Below are positions 50,754-64,000 of a stretch of 64,000 nucleotides of DNA, piece after piece; the stretch's first letter is position 1; every line of letters begins with the position of its first letter. The position numbers were made by a program, and so were the translations under genes. The notes beneath the pieces were generated by a model that worked only from the letters and a program-made list of their open reading frames with translations, did not search any database and was not told the DNA's origin. The stretch comes from Iris pallida. Lineage: Eukaryota > Streptophyta > Magnoliopsida > Asparagales > Iridaceae. Location of the stretch: positions 2,954,957 through 3,018,956 of the forward strand of contig JANAVB010012195.1 in NCBI GenBank assembly GCA_029216955.1. Reading direction: 5' to 3'.

Positions 50754-51080
50754 ACCACCAACTACGGCGTTTCGTAGTGTATTTGGAGTGTTTGTGCTAT
50801 GTCTGGTATGTGTCCCACATGATGAGACAAGGACACGTGGCACACCAGAGATATTTGGAGTGTCCGTGCTTCTTGCTTCTTAGCATATTGATATATTTGG
50901 TACAATATTTAAAATACATAATGGAACAATTTGTCACAAGTAGTTAGCTAGTGGATCCTCTTAAAAAGAATGAACTAGCTGCTTTAATATGGGAATAATT
51001 TGAAGATGCTCTTTAGTTTTTGTATTTTTTTTGGAATACTGAGATATTAATTGTTGAATCCTTGTTGGTTCTAGAAAAAG

Positions 51081-54000
51081 ATGAACAAGGACAAGATATT
51101 TAAGTTGGCAAAGGGGTTCAGGGGGAGGGCGAAGAATTGCATAAGAATAGCAAGGGAAAGGGTGGAGAAAGCGCTTCAGTACTCCTACAGGGATCGCCGT
51201 AATAAGAAGAGGGACATGCGTTCACTCTGGATCGAGCGAATTAATGCCGGAACTCGTCTTCATGGGGTATGTATATCGCATCTCTTCATAAAACATAAAA
51301 AAATTGTTACTCTCTTGTTTGCCTTCATACATACTGTGAATATTTTATTATCATTTATCGATATAGATTGTATACGTGTTTACTCTTATATAGGATATAC
51401 ATGTGTTGACTGTTATATAGGATAGTAATCGTTCTCTTAAAATCCTACAAAAAACTAAGTGGTACACATTGGACAGATAGTTTAGTTGACATGCCATAAA
51501 CATACAATTTTTCTCAAGCTATTATAATAATAATAATAGAAAACTTGAGTTTCCTTTGCACCAAATTGTAAAGATGCCCATGACAATTTCGAAGATATCC
51601 CTCCTACTCCAAGATTCGACATGCATATAGTTTATAGACTAATCATTTCTCTAGTCTCATTTATTCATTTTTTTTCTCTTCTTTTTGGATAGTGGTCTGT
51701 GTTTGAGGACATTACTGGACATAATGATTGCAGCTGTACATAATCAGGGTTAAGTTGAGAGGGCTTCATGTTAGGTATACTGTTTTACTCTGTAACTAAG
51801 ATTGAACCTCTATGAGCAGGCAGTAAATCCTTTCATACTAAGGTAACATTTGTGAAGATTTATGGCTGTTCCATCCATTCGTCCAGTCTGATCCCTGTTT
51901 TTCCCTAACAGAGTCAAACTGCCAGGAATTTATTTACTACCCGAACCGAAATTGTTGTTTCTGCAAAATCAAATAAGCCTAACATACTTGACAAAAGCAG
52001 ACATCGGTTTTAAGAAAATGACTGAAAAGCGAACATTGGTGTTACAACAGAAAATTACTGTCGATAATGGCACTGAAGAGTGAACACGACCGCAGGCGTT
52101 GAAGAGTGAAAGAACCAGGATTGATTGCTGGTTTCATCAATGACATCTCATGAGATGACTGGATGCGGGCGGCCACAAGTAAATAGTGGATGGCAACATC
52201 AGTGGCCACGACGAAGACGTGACAATAATGCACACACTTCCAGATTTGTCAAGGAGGCAAGTTTAGATTATTCAGTTGGTTTCAGACTTTCAATGCCAAT
52301 TCAAGATACTGAAACCGACAATCGACGAATCTAATAATCAAAACTGTACATGTTGAAGTCCAAACCTGACAAAATAACCCAGAGTTTGGTCTTTTTGGTT
52401 TGGAAATTTGGTTTTAAAGGAATAATGCACAACTGACAATTGACGAATCTGATGATCAAAATATGTGGATTGAAGTCCAAACCTGACCAACTAAACCAAA
52501 TTTGATGGTTTTGGTTTGGGGAATTTGGTTTTAAACAATTAATGCACAATCCTAGCCAAGATGGTAGCCTGCTTTAAAAGATAGAAGGATGAGGTGGTAG
52601 TTACTTGGATGTACTTAGGTTGCGTTTGGTACAAGGATTTCTTAAATTCCCGAGAAACGTAAGGATGGAAAAATAATTACTATGTTTCTGTTTCATGTTG
52701 GAAAAAAGTTTGCCCGAGCAAATTTACTTTATGGAGTACTACTTTTTTTTTTGGCACAAATGTGCATGAGGATATATTATTGTGATCGAATTATGGTAAT
52801 GTCCGATTAGAGTATGGTTTTCAAGTATGTTTGGTTCAGTCGAGTTTGGGTCGGATCGGTCCAGGTCGAACCTGGGTGAGCTGGGTTTTGGTCCAGGTCA
52901 GCCGGGTCCGGGTTGGATCTGCTGCGATTGGGTCCAGATCGGATATGGGGCAATCGGGTCCCGGTCCAGGTCAGTTAGGTATGAGTCGGGTTCCAGCAGG
53001 GTATGTTTTGGGTCAGTTGATTTCAGTTTGAGTCGAGTCCACTTTAGGTCAGAGTCAGATTAGCAAGTTCCGGTAACATTTACTGGCTAACCAATCCAAA
53101 AACAATGTTGATAATTAGAAATAGTATGCCTTTGGTGGGATTTGAAAGTGTATTCTAGGTAATCGAGTATTATCATAACCAACTAGACGACAATAGGCTT
53201 TTGTTATGAGAACAATCACCAAATATACAACAACAAAGCCTTTATCCCGAATTTCGAGGTCGACTCTTTGAATCCTCTTCTTCTTTCATTTGGCTCTTTT
53301 AAGGACCATGTCCTCTGTAACACTAACAAGATCCATATCCTTCTTTAACTCTTCAAACCATGTTATTCTTTAACAATAATCTTGATACTTAAACAATAAT
53401 CTTGATACTTAAAAGTAGTATGCTAGTCTATCAACTTTACAATCTTTACATGCAAGAATATGGCATTTTGATTTATACTAAATTATATTTAGTGGCTTTT
53501 TTTAATAACTAAAACCTATTGTAGGATAGTTGGACAGAAAACTAGTCAATTATCTAGGAGTCCTAGTTCAAATCCCACCAAAGGCATACTATTTTTTAAT
53601 TATCAAGAATATTTTCAATTGATTAGTTTGTTAATGTTATCTGAACCTGCCAACTCTGCGATCGAACCAGGGTCTGACCTGAAACCGACTTGCAACTGGT
53701 TGACTTGGACCCAAATCCGACCAGAAGCCTATTGGGACATGAACCTGACCAACCTGGACCTGGACATGGCTGACCTAGACCAGAGCCTGATTGGCACCCG
53801 AACTTGATTGACCTGAAGCCAATCAGAATATGTTTATTCCCATAGGAAATAAAATTAGCACATGTTTTGGATGGAATATGTTTCCCACATTTGTAAATAG
53901 TATTCCCAGGAATTATATTTGTCCGGATAATTTTTTTTTGATGGTATTTCCATCCTCAGGTTTTCCATGAATTAAAAAAAAGTCATTTGTACCAAACACA

Positions 54001-55668
54001 GCCTTAGCGTGAACCGTATGTCCCTCTTGTATGGAAAAAACTCTCTTTACCTACGTCTCAATGAATTTTGTATTAAAAATGAAAAAATATGTAAAAAACT
54101 AAACAAAAACATTTGGTTGTTAAATGTCTGTAATATATGGTTCTTCAAATTTTTGCTAGAGAGAGCCTCTTGATTATCTCTAGCTCATGCACAAAGTGCA
54201 CAATTGAGTGGTTAGTGATGCAATATGGTTTAGAAATTACAACAAAGACATTTGAACCTTCAGTCTAGGTCCCGACTCCCGGAGATCTGAAATATGTCAA
54301 AAAAAAGTTCCAACTTGCATGAGTTAGTAGTTGATAATCAGGTGTTCTTTATGGACTCCAAAGGTTGACGTATGAATATAGATGATTGCTCATAATATAG
54401 TCAAAGACTTATCTCTTAAAATCTCTCGTATAATTCATGGAAAAAGAGAGAGGGTACAGTGTATTACTGTATCCATGTTTATGGTACTAGGCTTACCATG
54501 AGTTCTTATAGCATGGAATTGGAAATTTACAATGACAAAGTATGGGACTTTTATTGGTATGTTGACAAGACTACCACAACCTTGCTTGAGAAGTGATGAT
54601 TTGACCGTGGAAGGGAATAGACAACATCAACTTTGTGATCTGATTGGTAATTAACTTTGTGTAAATTGTGTTTGGCCACTTGGCGTGAAAGGAAGCACTA
54701 GAAAAGAATAATATGAAAAAATGATTATCATAAGAACTAGCATAAATCCTTTCCTACCAAAAAAGTGAATTTTGCTGAATTCAATGTAATTAACATCTAT
54801 TGCAAGACATTTTCCCTTGGAACTTGAATGAGCAACTGTCTCTTGCAAGGATACTGGAAAGTGTTTGAGATAGTTTTTGAGGAACTAGTGATGGAGCATT
54901 GGAGCAGCTTGTTTATAACGCGTTGCCTGTCTTATTGCATTACTATAACCCTGCAAGATAAAGGAGAACCATAATCAGTATGATATAACCTAGGGTTACT
55001 AGGCTTTAGACAGGAGATGGCATTATGGAAGGAACGAAAAGTAATTAAGAAATGGAAATATCACTGTTTAAGAGGTTTTGCCCTAGGTTTGAAAACTCGG
55101 TTTTGGTGTTGGTTTTGGATACTTCCTATGAAGGAGTGCACCAAAACCTGACTGCTCCCATTTAGAGTCAGTGAGAGTCACTACACTTCCGAGTCTAGTC
55201 AGTGTCACTGATTAGTTCGTCATATAAATAATGAAGCATTAGGGTCTTCGATGCAGCATTGTACCAAGTGAGCTTTGAGAAATATTTTCAGTACAGACTT
55301 TATGCCACGAAGAGAAAAGCTGAATTACCTACGTTCCAGAAAATAATCTTTATGCCATGTTGAGAAATCTTTTTTTTTAGTATTAACTTGTGTGCATTCA
55401 GGAAAATAATCTTTACACATGTGTAAGGTATATCTGGAATAGCATCTGATTTTGCAATTCTTGATTTTTGCCTTGTATTTGGCAGGTGAATTACGGTAAT
55501 TTTATGCATGGATTAATGAAGGAGAATATCCAGCTCAACAGAAAAGTGCTATCAGAGCTGTCGATGCACGAACCGTACAGCTTCAAGGCTCTTGTTGACG
55601 TCTCCCGCACAGCTTTCCCAGGAAACAAGGTTGCCCCAAAGAAGGAAGGCTTATCAATTGTCGTCTGA
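51081..55668 (+). CDS. RPL20: Mitochondrial large-subunit ribosomal protein bL20m
   Basis: Two coding exons, 51081-51266 and 55486-55668, give 122 residues starting [20 protein letters not shown] and ending KKEGLSIVV. The exons join between HG and VNYGNF with canonical GT/AG signals. It is a full-length bL20, the early-assembling protein that binds 23S-type rRNA, with the basic N-terminal helix ([23 protein letters not shown]). Chloroplast L20 is plastid-encoded in plants, so this nuclear copy is expected to serve the mitochondrial ribosome, as in the Arabidopsis homologue. The ATG is preceded by an in-frame TAG at 51072-51074, which supports this start. The same TAG ends a TTCTAG acceptor-like site, so there may be a 5' UTR intron. 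The 4219-bp coding intron holds repeats and a foldback element. Confidence 0.95.
52319..52554. repeat. 118-bp tandem duplication in the RPL20 intron
   Basis: Two copies start CAATCGACGAATCT (52319) and CAATTGACGAATCT (52437). Both contain TTGAAGTCCAAACCTGAC and TTTGGTTTTAAA and end AATGCACAA. Confidence 0.88.
52616..54006. mobile_element. Large foldback TIR element in the RPL20 intron
   Basis: Ends TTAGGTTGCGTTTGGTACAA and TTGTACCAAACACAGCCTTA are inverted repeats of the form common in hAT-type MITEs. Arms of several hundred bp remain alignable: GGTCCAGGTC-type G-rich repeats at 52830-53070 face their C-rich complement at 53650-53810, and ATAGTATGCCTTTGGTGGGA (53122) faces its complement at about 53571. 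No transposase or certain target duplication. Confidence 0.8.
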
Positions 55669-56815
55669 GATTCTCTCAACTTTACTTTGAGCTACCTGGA
55701 TCTCTGTACTCAATTTCTGCTTAAATTCCAGTTGGCAGACTAATTGAACTAATTAGAACATGGAGTATATTTTCTTAGAGAATAATATATTATGGATCTT
55801 GGTTTTGTTTTATAGCTTCCAATGTATTCCAAAATTTCCGAGCCTAGCCTGATGTATGTATTTGCTAGAAGAGCTGCTGAGCCTTGGTTTTTCGAAACTC
55901 TTTGGTTTGTTGGAGGTGATCTTTGAATTAGTAAAAGCAGACAAATATATCTTCTACATTTATATCCCTTTTTGTCTAGATTAAATTCAAGTGCAAGAAA
56001 TAAACCTTATTTTGCATCTGCAGTTGGACGAGTTGATATTTTTTTTCTTTTGTACCGGAAAGACCTCAAATTAGGTGATAGTATTAGCAAAACAGTAGCA
56101 TGTGAAACGAGAATACATAGCTGCCTAGCTGGTATAATCTCTCGAGTAATATTAATCGCTGCTCTCTTCTACACCAGAAAATTTTATATGGAATAATATG
56201 TTTTTATTAAATTAGCTGTAAAGAAATAACTTTGAGAAAATTTTGAAGAGAAAAAGGGTCAGAATTTGTGTGCCAAATTCCAGTATGTAGACTGGTGGAA
56301 TTCCGTCTAGAAGAGCTGAGAGGAGAGAGGATAGTAGGAACAGCAACAAATAATAAGTTCATCAAATTAATTATTTCTTTTTTACTTAGTTAATTTTAAG
56401 TTTATTTATTTAACCTATATATAATCCTAACCCTAATGGAAAATTTTCTTAGCAACCAAATGAAAACCCCTCCTATTGTTCCAAAGTTCAAAAGGCGAAA
56501 TGCATTTTAACTTTTGATCGTCGTCCAACCCAATTTATATTCATTTTTAGCAGCTTTCTTCTTGACCCTTAATGGAGCTTAATGGAATAAGACCATTCAA
56601 ACAACCAATATGGTAAATTTAGGAAAAAACTTTGTTGCATAGAAGGGCAACTTTTACATTTGATACTCTGCTTGTTCAGCAAGAAACATCTCGAGCTGAA
56701 CATAATTATATTGTTGGCAAATTTCAATCCGATATAAATCTAAAAATTTGTATTGTACTATCTGCAATCGGAATTTGATAACAATGCATAGCCATAGCCA
56801 TAGCCATAGCATTCC
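55669..56815. other. Intergenic region between convergent RPL20 and PPR genes
   Basis: Holds the presumed 3' UTRs of both genes. I see no further gene or element, only AT-rich DNA and a short AGCCAT tandem repeat at about 56789-56810. Confidence 0.6.
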
Positions 56816-58681
56816 TCATGTATCCAGCAGTGTCTGAAACTTCACCCTCCTTTTGATGCTACCGAACCTGTCGTAGCCGATGCCGATCTTACTATGCACC
56901 AGCTTGACGGCCAAATCGGCGTTCCCGGCTTTCCGAAGCGCGTTGATCATCATCGTCCGAACCCTTCCGGGGATCTCCCGGCCCTTCGATACAATCCCAT
57001 CGGCAAGCTTGCATGCATGACCGTACCTACCGGCTTTACACAGCACCTGCAGCATGTCCTCGTGTGCCGTCTCCGGCACAACTCCCATCGGAGCCAACTC
57101 GTCCAGTATCTTGCACGCCCTGTCGAACTTCCCCGACAGGCACAGCCCCGTCGACAGGGCCCTGAACGAGGCCGCGGTCGGTGCGATGCCTCTGTCGATC
57201 ATCTCGTCCCACACCCTCAGCGCCTCCTCGTTCCTGTGCTTCTTGAACAGCCCGTCGATGAGTATCGTGTACGTGTACACCGTCCTATCGCAGCCCTCCT
57301 CCTCCATCCTCCTGAACACGGAGAAGGCCTTGTCGACCATCCCCGCCTTGCCGAGCGCGTCGATGAGCGCATTGTAGCAGTAGGCGTCCGGGACGATCCC
57401 CTTCTCGAACATCTCCTCGAACAGCCTCTCGGCCTCGCGGTACAGCCCGGCCTTCCCGAACCCGTCGATGAGGCTCGCGTAGAAGACCGCATTGACCTCG
57501 ACGCCGTTGCTCACGCAGAACTCGAACCACTCCGTCGCCCGGTCGAGCTTCCCTGCCTTGCAGAGGCAGCTGACGACCACTCCGTAGGTGACCTCGTCCG
57601 GCTCGAACCCTTCGCACTTCATCCTGCCGAACACCGCCATCGCCTGCTCCTCGTTGCCGCACTTGGCGAACGCGTCGACCAGCGCGGTGTAGACGGCCAC
57701 GTTGGCCCTGCATTCCCTCCGCGCCATCTTGTCCAACACGGCCAGCGCCTCGAACGGCTTCCCGTCCTTGCAGAGCCCGCTGATCACCAGAGTGTGGGCG
57801 TGAGGGGGGATCTCCACCCCTTTCTCCTCCATCTCGTGATACAGCACCAAGCAGCGGTAGTACTCCGCCTCGGCGTAGTGGCACTGGATCATCGTCATGT
57901 ACGTGATTTTGTCGGGCGGCATGCCCGTCCTCTGCATTTTGTCGAACAGTTCGAGCGCTTTCGTCGTCCGGCCGGTCAGGGAGTACCCTTTGATCATCGT
58001 GTTGTAGGACACGACGTCCGCCGGCTCGGTCATTGCTTCGAACACCTTCTCGGCGGAGTCGACGAACCCGGCGGTGACCAGGCCGTCGATCAAGCAGTTG
58101 TAGTTGAGCAGCGTGGGCTGGATCCCTTCCTCCTTCATCCGGCGCCAGACCCAGAGCAGCTCCTCCACCATGCCGGCGCCTCCGAGGCTGCGAACGAGAC
58201 GGCTCGACCCGGCGGAAGTGATGGGCAGGTCCCTCTCGCGTATCTCCGAGACCAGCTGGCGGATTCCGTCGGCGTCGCTGTTGACGGAGAGGACGTCGAT
58301 GATGGCGACGTAGGAGTCGAGAGTGTGGGCGTAGTTCTTCTGGCGGGAGGCCCACCGGAAGAAGCGGAGGGCGGTGTTCGGGCTGCGGAGGAGGTCGGGG
58401 GAGCGGAGGGTCTGGGAGACGAAGTTGGGGGAGAGCTTTATCAGGAACTTGCGGCAGAAGGAGGTGAGCTCGGGTTCGATTTCGGTGCCGGGAGGACGGA
58501 GGAGGGAGAGGATGCGGGCGAGCCAGGGGGAAGGGGGGAGGTCTTTCGGGCGGGGACCGGCGATGTCGGAGAGGTTGAGGAAGGGTTCTATCCATTCCGG
58601 AGGCGGGAGGCGGTAGGAGGAGAAGCTGCGGTGGCGGTGGCGGTGGCGGTGCCGGTGGCGGATGAGGAGGAGTCTTAGCAT
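56816..58681 (-). CDS. P-class pentatricopeptide repeat protein, At1g03560-like
   Basis: Single-exon gene of 621 residues starting MLRLLLIRHRHR (ATG at 58681-58679) and ending FQTLLDT. The Arg-rich N-terminus with Ser-Phe residues suits a mitochondrial presequence, and an (Arg-His) repeat is encoded by CCGCCA-type repetition. From about residue 120 onward there are tandem 35-residue helical hairpins (TYTILIDGLFKKHRNEEALR, CYNALIDALGKAGMVDKAF). It lacks E and DYW domains, so it is a P-class RNA-binding protein acting on organelle transcripts. The C-terminal part (TAASFRALSTGLCLSGK, ACKILDELAPMGV, MHSKIGIGY-like ending) is very close to the Arabidopsis protein At1g03560, annotated as mitochondrial. 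The gene is extremely GC-rich at third positions compared with its AT-rich surroundings. Its RNA target is unknown. Confidence 0.95.
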   Translation of the reverse strand: MLRLLLIRHRHRHRHRHRSFSSYRLPPPEWIEPFLNLSDIAGPRPKDLPPSPWLARILSLLRPPGTEIEPELTSFCRKFLIKLSPNFVSQTLRSPDLLRSPNTALRFFRWASRQKNYAHTLDSYVAIIDVLSVNSDADGIRQLVSEIRERDLPITSAGSSRLVRSLGGAGMVEELLWVWRRMKEEGIQPTLLNYNCLIDGLVTAGFVDSAEKVFEAMTEPADVVSYNTMIKGYSLTGRTTKALELFDKMQRTGMPPDKITYMTMIQCHYAEAEYYRCLVLYHEMEEKGVEIPPHAHTLVISGLCKDGKPFEALAVLDKMARRECRANVAVYTALVDAFAKCGNEEQAMAVFGRMKCEGFEPDEVTYGVVVSCLCKAGKLDRATEWFEFCVSNGVEVNAVFYASLIDGFGKAGLYREAERLFEEMFEKGIVPDAYCYNALIDALGKAGMVDKAFSVFRRMEEEGCDRTVYTYTILIDGLFKKHRNEEALRVWDEMIDRGIAPTAASFRALSTGLCLSGKFDRACKILDELAPMGVVPETAHEDMLQVLCKAGRYGHACKLADGIVSKGREIPGRVRTMMINALRKAGNADLAVKLVHSKIGIGYDRFGSIKRRVKFQTLLDT

Positions 58682-58711
58682 TTCTGGATTGTTGGTTCTG
58701 CACACATACAC

Positions 58712-60330
58712 ACAGAAAGTTTACTCTCTCCGTGTATTATGGTGGTTTGTAAGTTTGAATTTCAGTTGGGGATTTTCCCAAACAGGTGGTGGGCTTCATA
58801 AGTAGCTGAAGGTGTCAGCCTCTACGACTTCCAAGTGTTTTGGTAAGTGTTGCTTCCCTTCGTTTCTATTTCTTTTGAATCATTTTTATGAGGCTCTATG
58901 TTGCACGGAAGTTGAATATGAGCACGACACGACACGATACGATACGGTACTAATTTTGGAATGTCTTATTGTGTTTTGGTTTGTTGTGTCCGAGCACGAA
59001 GGGCTACGAATATGGCACTTTTTTTTTCTCATGATGTACTTGTTTCCTCGGTAGGAGTCCTTGTTTGGTTGCAGAGAACTTGAATTGGAAGAGAATTCTC
59101 ATCAGGATGTGTTTGGGAACAAATTATGATGCTAGGTTTCAAGAAATTTAGAATTGCAACTGCACAATTAATTACAAGTCCCAGATTTTCGTTTGTAAGT
59201 TTAATAACTAAAATTCTTTCGCAGAGAATTCTGAAGAAACAATCCGTGTTCTAAGTCACTCTTTGGTTTACTTTGTCTGAGAGATGAATATAATTCCGTC
59301 ATAGTCCTCTTACCTCTTTGTCTATACTTTTTATAGTCTAGCAAAGGTTAGAGGGCGCTCCTTGGTCGTATGACCTTTAAACTGCATATCTGAATGATAA
59401 GTCTACCTACCGCTAACTAGCCGTCTAGATTTCATAACTTGACCTTGTCATATCATTGCTGTCTTGGCTAGAAATTTTGCACTAGAGGGCTGACTTCAAA
59501 TCCATCGTCATAAAAACTATACAGTCCTTTACTTACAGAGCTTTGTTATGTTCCATAGCCAACCCATACGGATGGAAGAAGCATTACATGATAACGACGA
59601 CGACGACGACGATGACGACGATGATGAATGGATGTCATCTGAGAGGTCAAAGTAATAAAAAGAAGAAGGAAAAAACATACAAACAATCAAATAACAAGGA
59701 CTGGACATACTCTTCCAAGTTCAATTAGATAATATCAGCTCATTTAGTTAACCTCCTTCATTCTGAAAGTTCCTTGTTCTTCCGGACCAATTGCTTCTCT
59801 TGTTATATTACCATTATTGCTCTCTCTTAATATTGCCTGTGTGCAACTGGGATATTATCACAGACCCGAGGATCAGTGGTGGATTAACAGTCATAACAAC
59901 TAAATAGCTTTTTTTTTCCCCTTTTATATGTGTTCAAGTTTGGTAAAAAGTTAGGTAAGTTGTGCTATCGGTCACCTGGGTTTACTGACATCAAACTCAA
60001 CTTGGTAGATAAATAAATCGTAGAATGAACAGAACATAGTGGACAAACAAGTATACGTGTCGACCGGTGTCAGTGTCTATCGCCACAACGTTCCGTCTAA
60101 TCTTGAAATTAAGAGCTGGACACTTGCATTAACACATTGGACTTGCTCATCTTACAATCGGCAATACAATACCTAGTCCAGTAGTGTCCACTGATCCTTC
60201 CCCCATGAACTAAATTCCATGTCAGATGCCACAGATGAAGCACTGCATCTGCATCTTTCTATTTGCTAGCAATTGCATGGTACCTTTACAATAAACAAGG
60301 TTTCTGTCCACTATGAAGAGTCTCAACCTT
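58712..60330. other. Shared upstream region of the PPR and carboxypeptidase genes
   Basis: The two genes are divergent, so this stretch contains both promoters. No further gene seen. Contains an ACGACG/ATG-type trinucleotide run at about 59596-59632. Confidence 0.55.
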
Positions 60331-60334
60331 TCTA

Positions 60335-60350
60335 TTTATATATATATATA
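60335..60350 (+). promoter_or_regulatory. TATA box of the carboxypeptidase gene
   Basis: TTTATATATATATATA lies about 45-60 bp before the in-frame ATG codons at 60395 and 60410. With transcription starting about 30 bp downstream, the ATG at 60365 would be at or before the start site, which favours a later start. Confidence 0.6.
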
Positions 60351-60409
60351 CCTGTGGGGTTTAGATGTTTCTCTCACATCGACAGAGATCTCTGATGTTA
60401 CTTGAAAGC

Positions 60410-63644
<3,235 letters not shown>

Positions 63645-63666
63645 GTGAGTTGAGATACTTAATCTA

Positions 63667-63989
63667 GGCTAAATTATCATAATGACACCCTAAGTACAGC
63701 GCTCGGACGTTCTTGGCACATTAACTTTCCACTATTCGATTTTGGCGCCCCAATTTTATAAATTACTCCTATCTTTCGTCAATTTTGAAACACATCGGGA
63801 CTACATCAAAAGAATATATGGCAATACAAGTATTTAAACTGTATTTTATACTATAAGATATACTTTGCTTTTGAAATAGTCTCGACGTGCTTCAAAATTG
63901 ACGAAAGATGTTTCAAAAGAGCAATTTATGAAGTTGAGGTGCCAAATCAACGTCTGAACGCTATAAGTTAGGGTAGGGTAATTTAGCCG
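63667..63989. mobile_element. Foldback MITE in the carboxypeptidase intron
   Basis: Inverted ends GGCTAAATTA (63667) and TAATTTAGCC (to 63988), with long arms sharing TCTTTCGTCAATTTTGAA and its complement. Flanked by the 8-bp duplication TTAATCTA at 63659-63666 and 63990-63997. Size about 323 bp; hAT-like by target length. It lies in the intron after exon 9. Confidence 0.87.
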
Positions 63990-64000
63990 TTAATCTATGT

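Noticed and set aside
56894..58678. 594-codon open frame on the plus strand, antisense to the PPR gene
   Set aside because: It results from GC-rich third positions of the PPR gene. It has no domain, and the minus frame has clear PPR motifs.

Overview
The window is nuclear DNA of a flowering plant. Four protein genes keep plant-type exon structure and the rest is dominated by LTR retrotransposons, MITEs and AT-rich spacer. The PPR gene is very GC-rich at third codon positions, which would suit a monocot, but this is weak evidence and I cannot name a species.

Layout. 1-3.6 kb: AT-rich spacer with a 119-bp tandem duplication, then the first three exons of a GID8/LisH-CTLH ubiquitin-ligase subunit gene on the minus strand. 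3.7-4.6 kb: a terminal-inverted-repeat element with a C-rich core. 4.6-42.7 kb: a tandem array of three ~507-bp repeat units, blown apart by two independent retrotransposon nests. Nest 1 (5.2-23.0 kb) is a chromodomain Ty3/gypsy element (A, plus strand) carrying in its gag-pol a non-coding LTR element (B, minus strand). Nest 2 (23.4-42.2 kb) is a Ty1/copia element (C, plus strand) whose reverse transcriptase is split by a ~4.2-kb LTR-like block (D). D is in turn split by a gypsy-type element (E, minus strand) with ~4-kb LTRs and only 595 bp between them. Target-site duplications close A (AACTT), B (CCATG), C (ATCTA) and E (GAGAT) exactly, and D is flanked by a 7-bp repeat.

42.7-46.2 kb: several MITEs, including one Tourist-like MITE nested in another, and a tiny HSP90-like relic. 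46.9-50.8 kb: a short tandem duplication, one copy of which is split by a 3.4-kb non-autonomous TIR element. That element is packed with short palindromes built on AGGACTGYCAG and has a nearly perfect 70-bp foldback hairpin.

51-64 kb is the gene-rich end: a two-exon gene for mitochondrial ribosomal protein bL20 with a 4.2-kb intron hosting a large foldback element, an intronless P-class PPR gene on the minus strand, and nine exons of a serine carboxypeptidase-like gene running off the right edge. These genes look unrelated; there is no operon-like or cluster logic. I see no intact transposase or retroelement polyprotein. The least explained sequence is the palindrome system at 47.6-49.9 kb.
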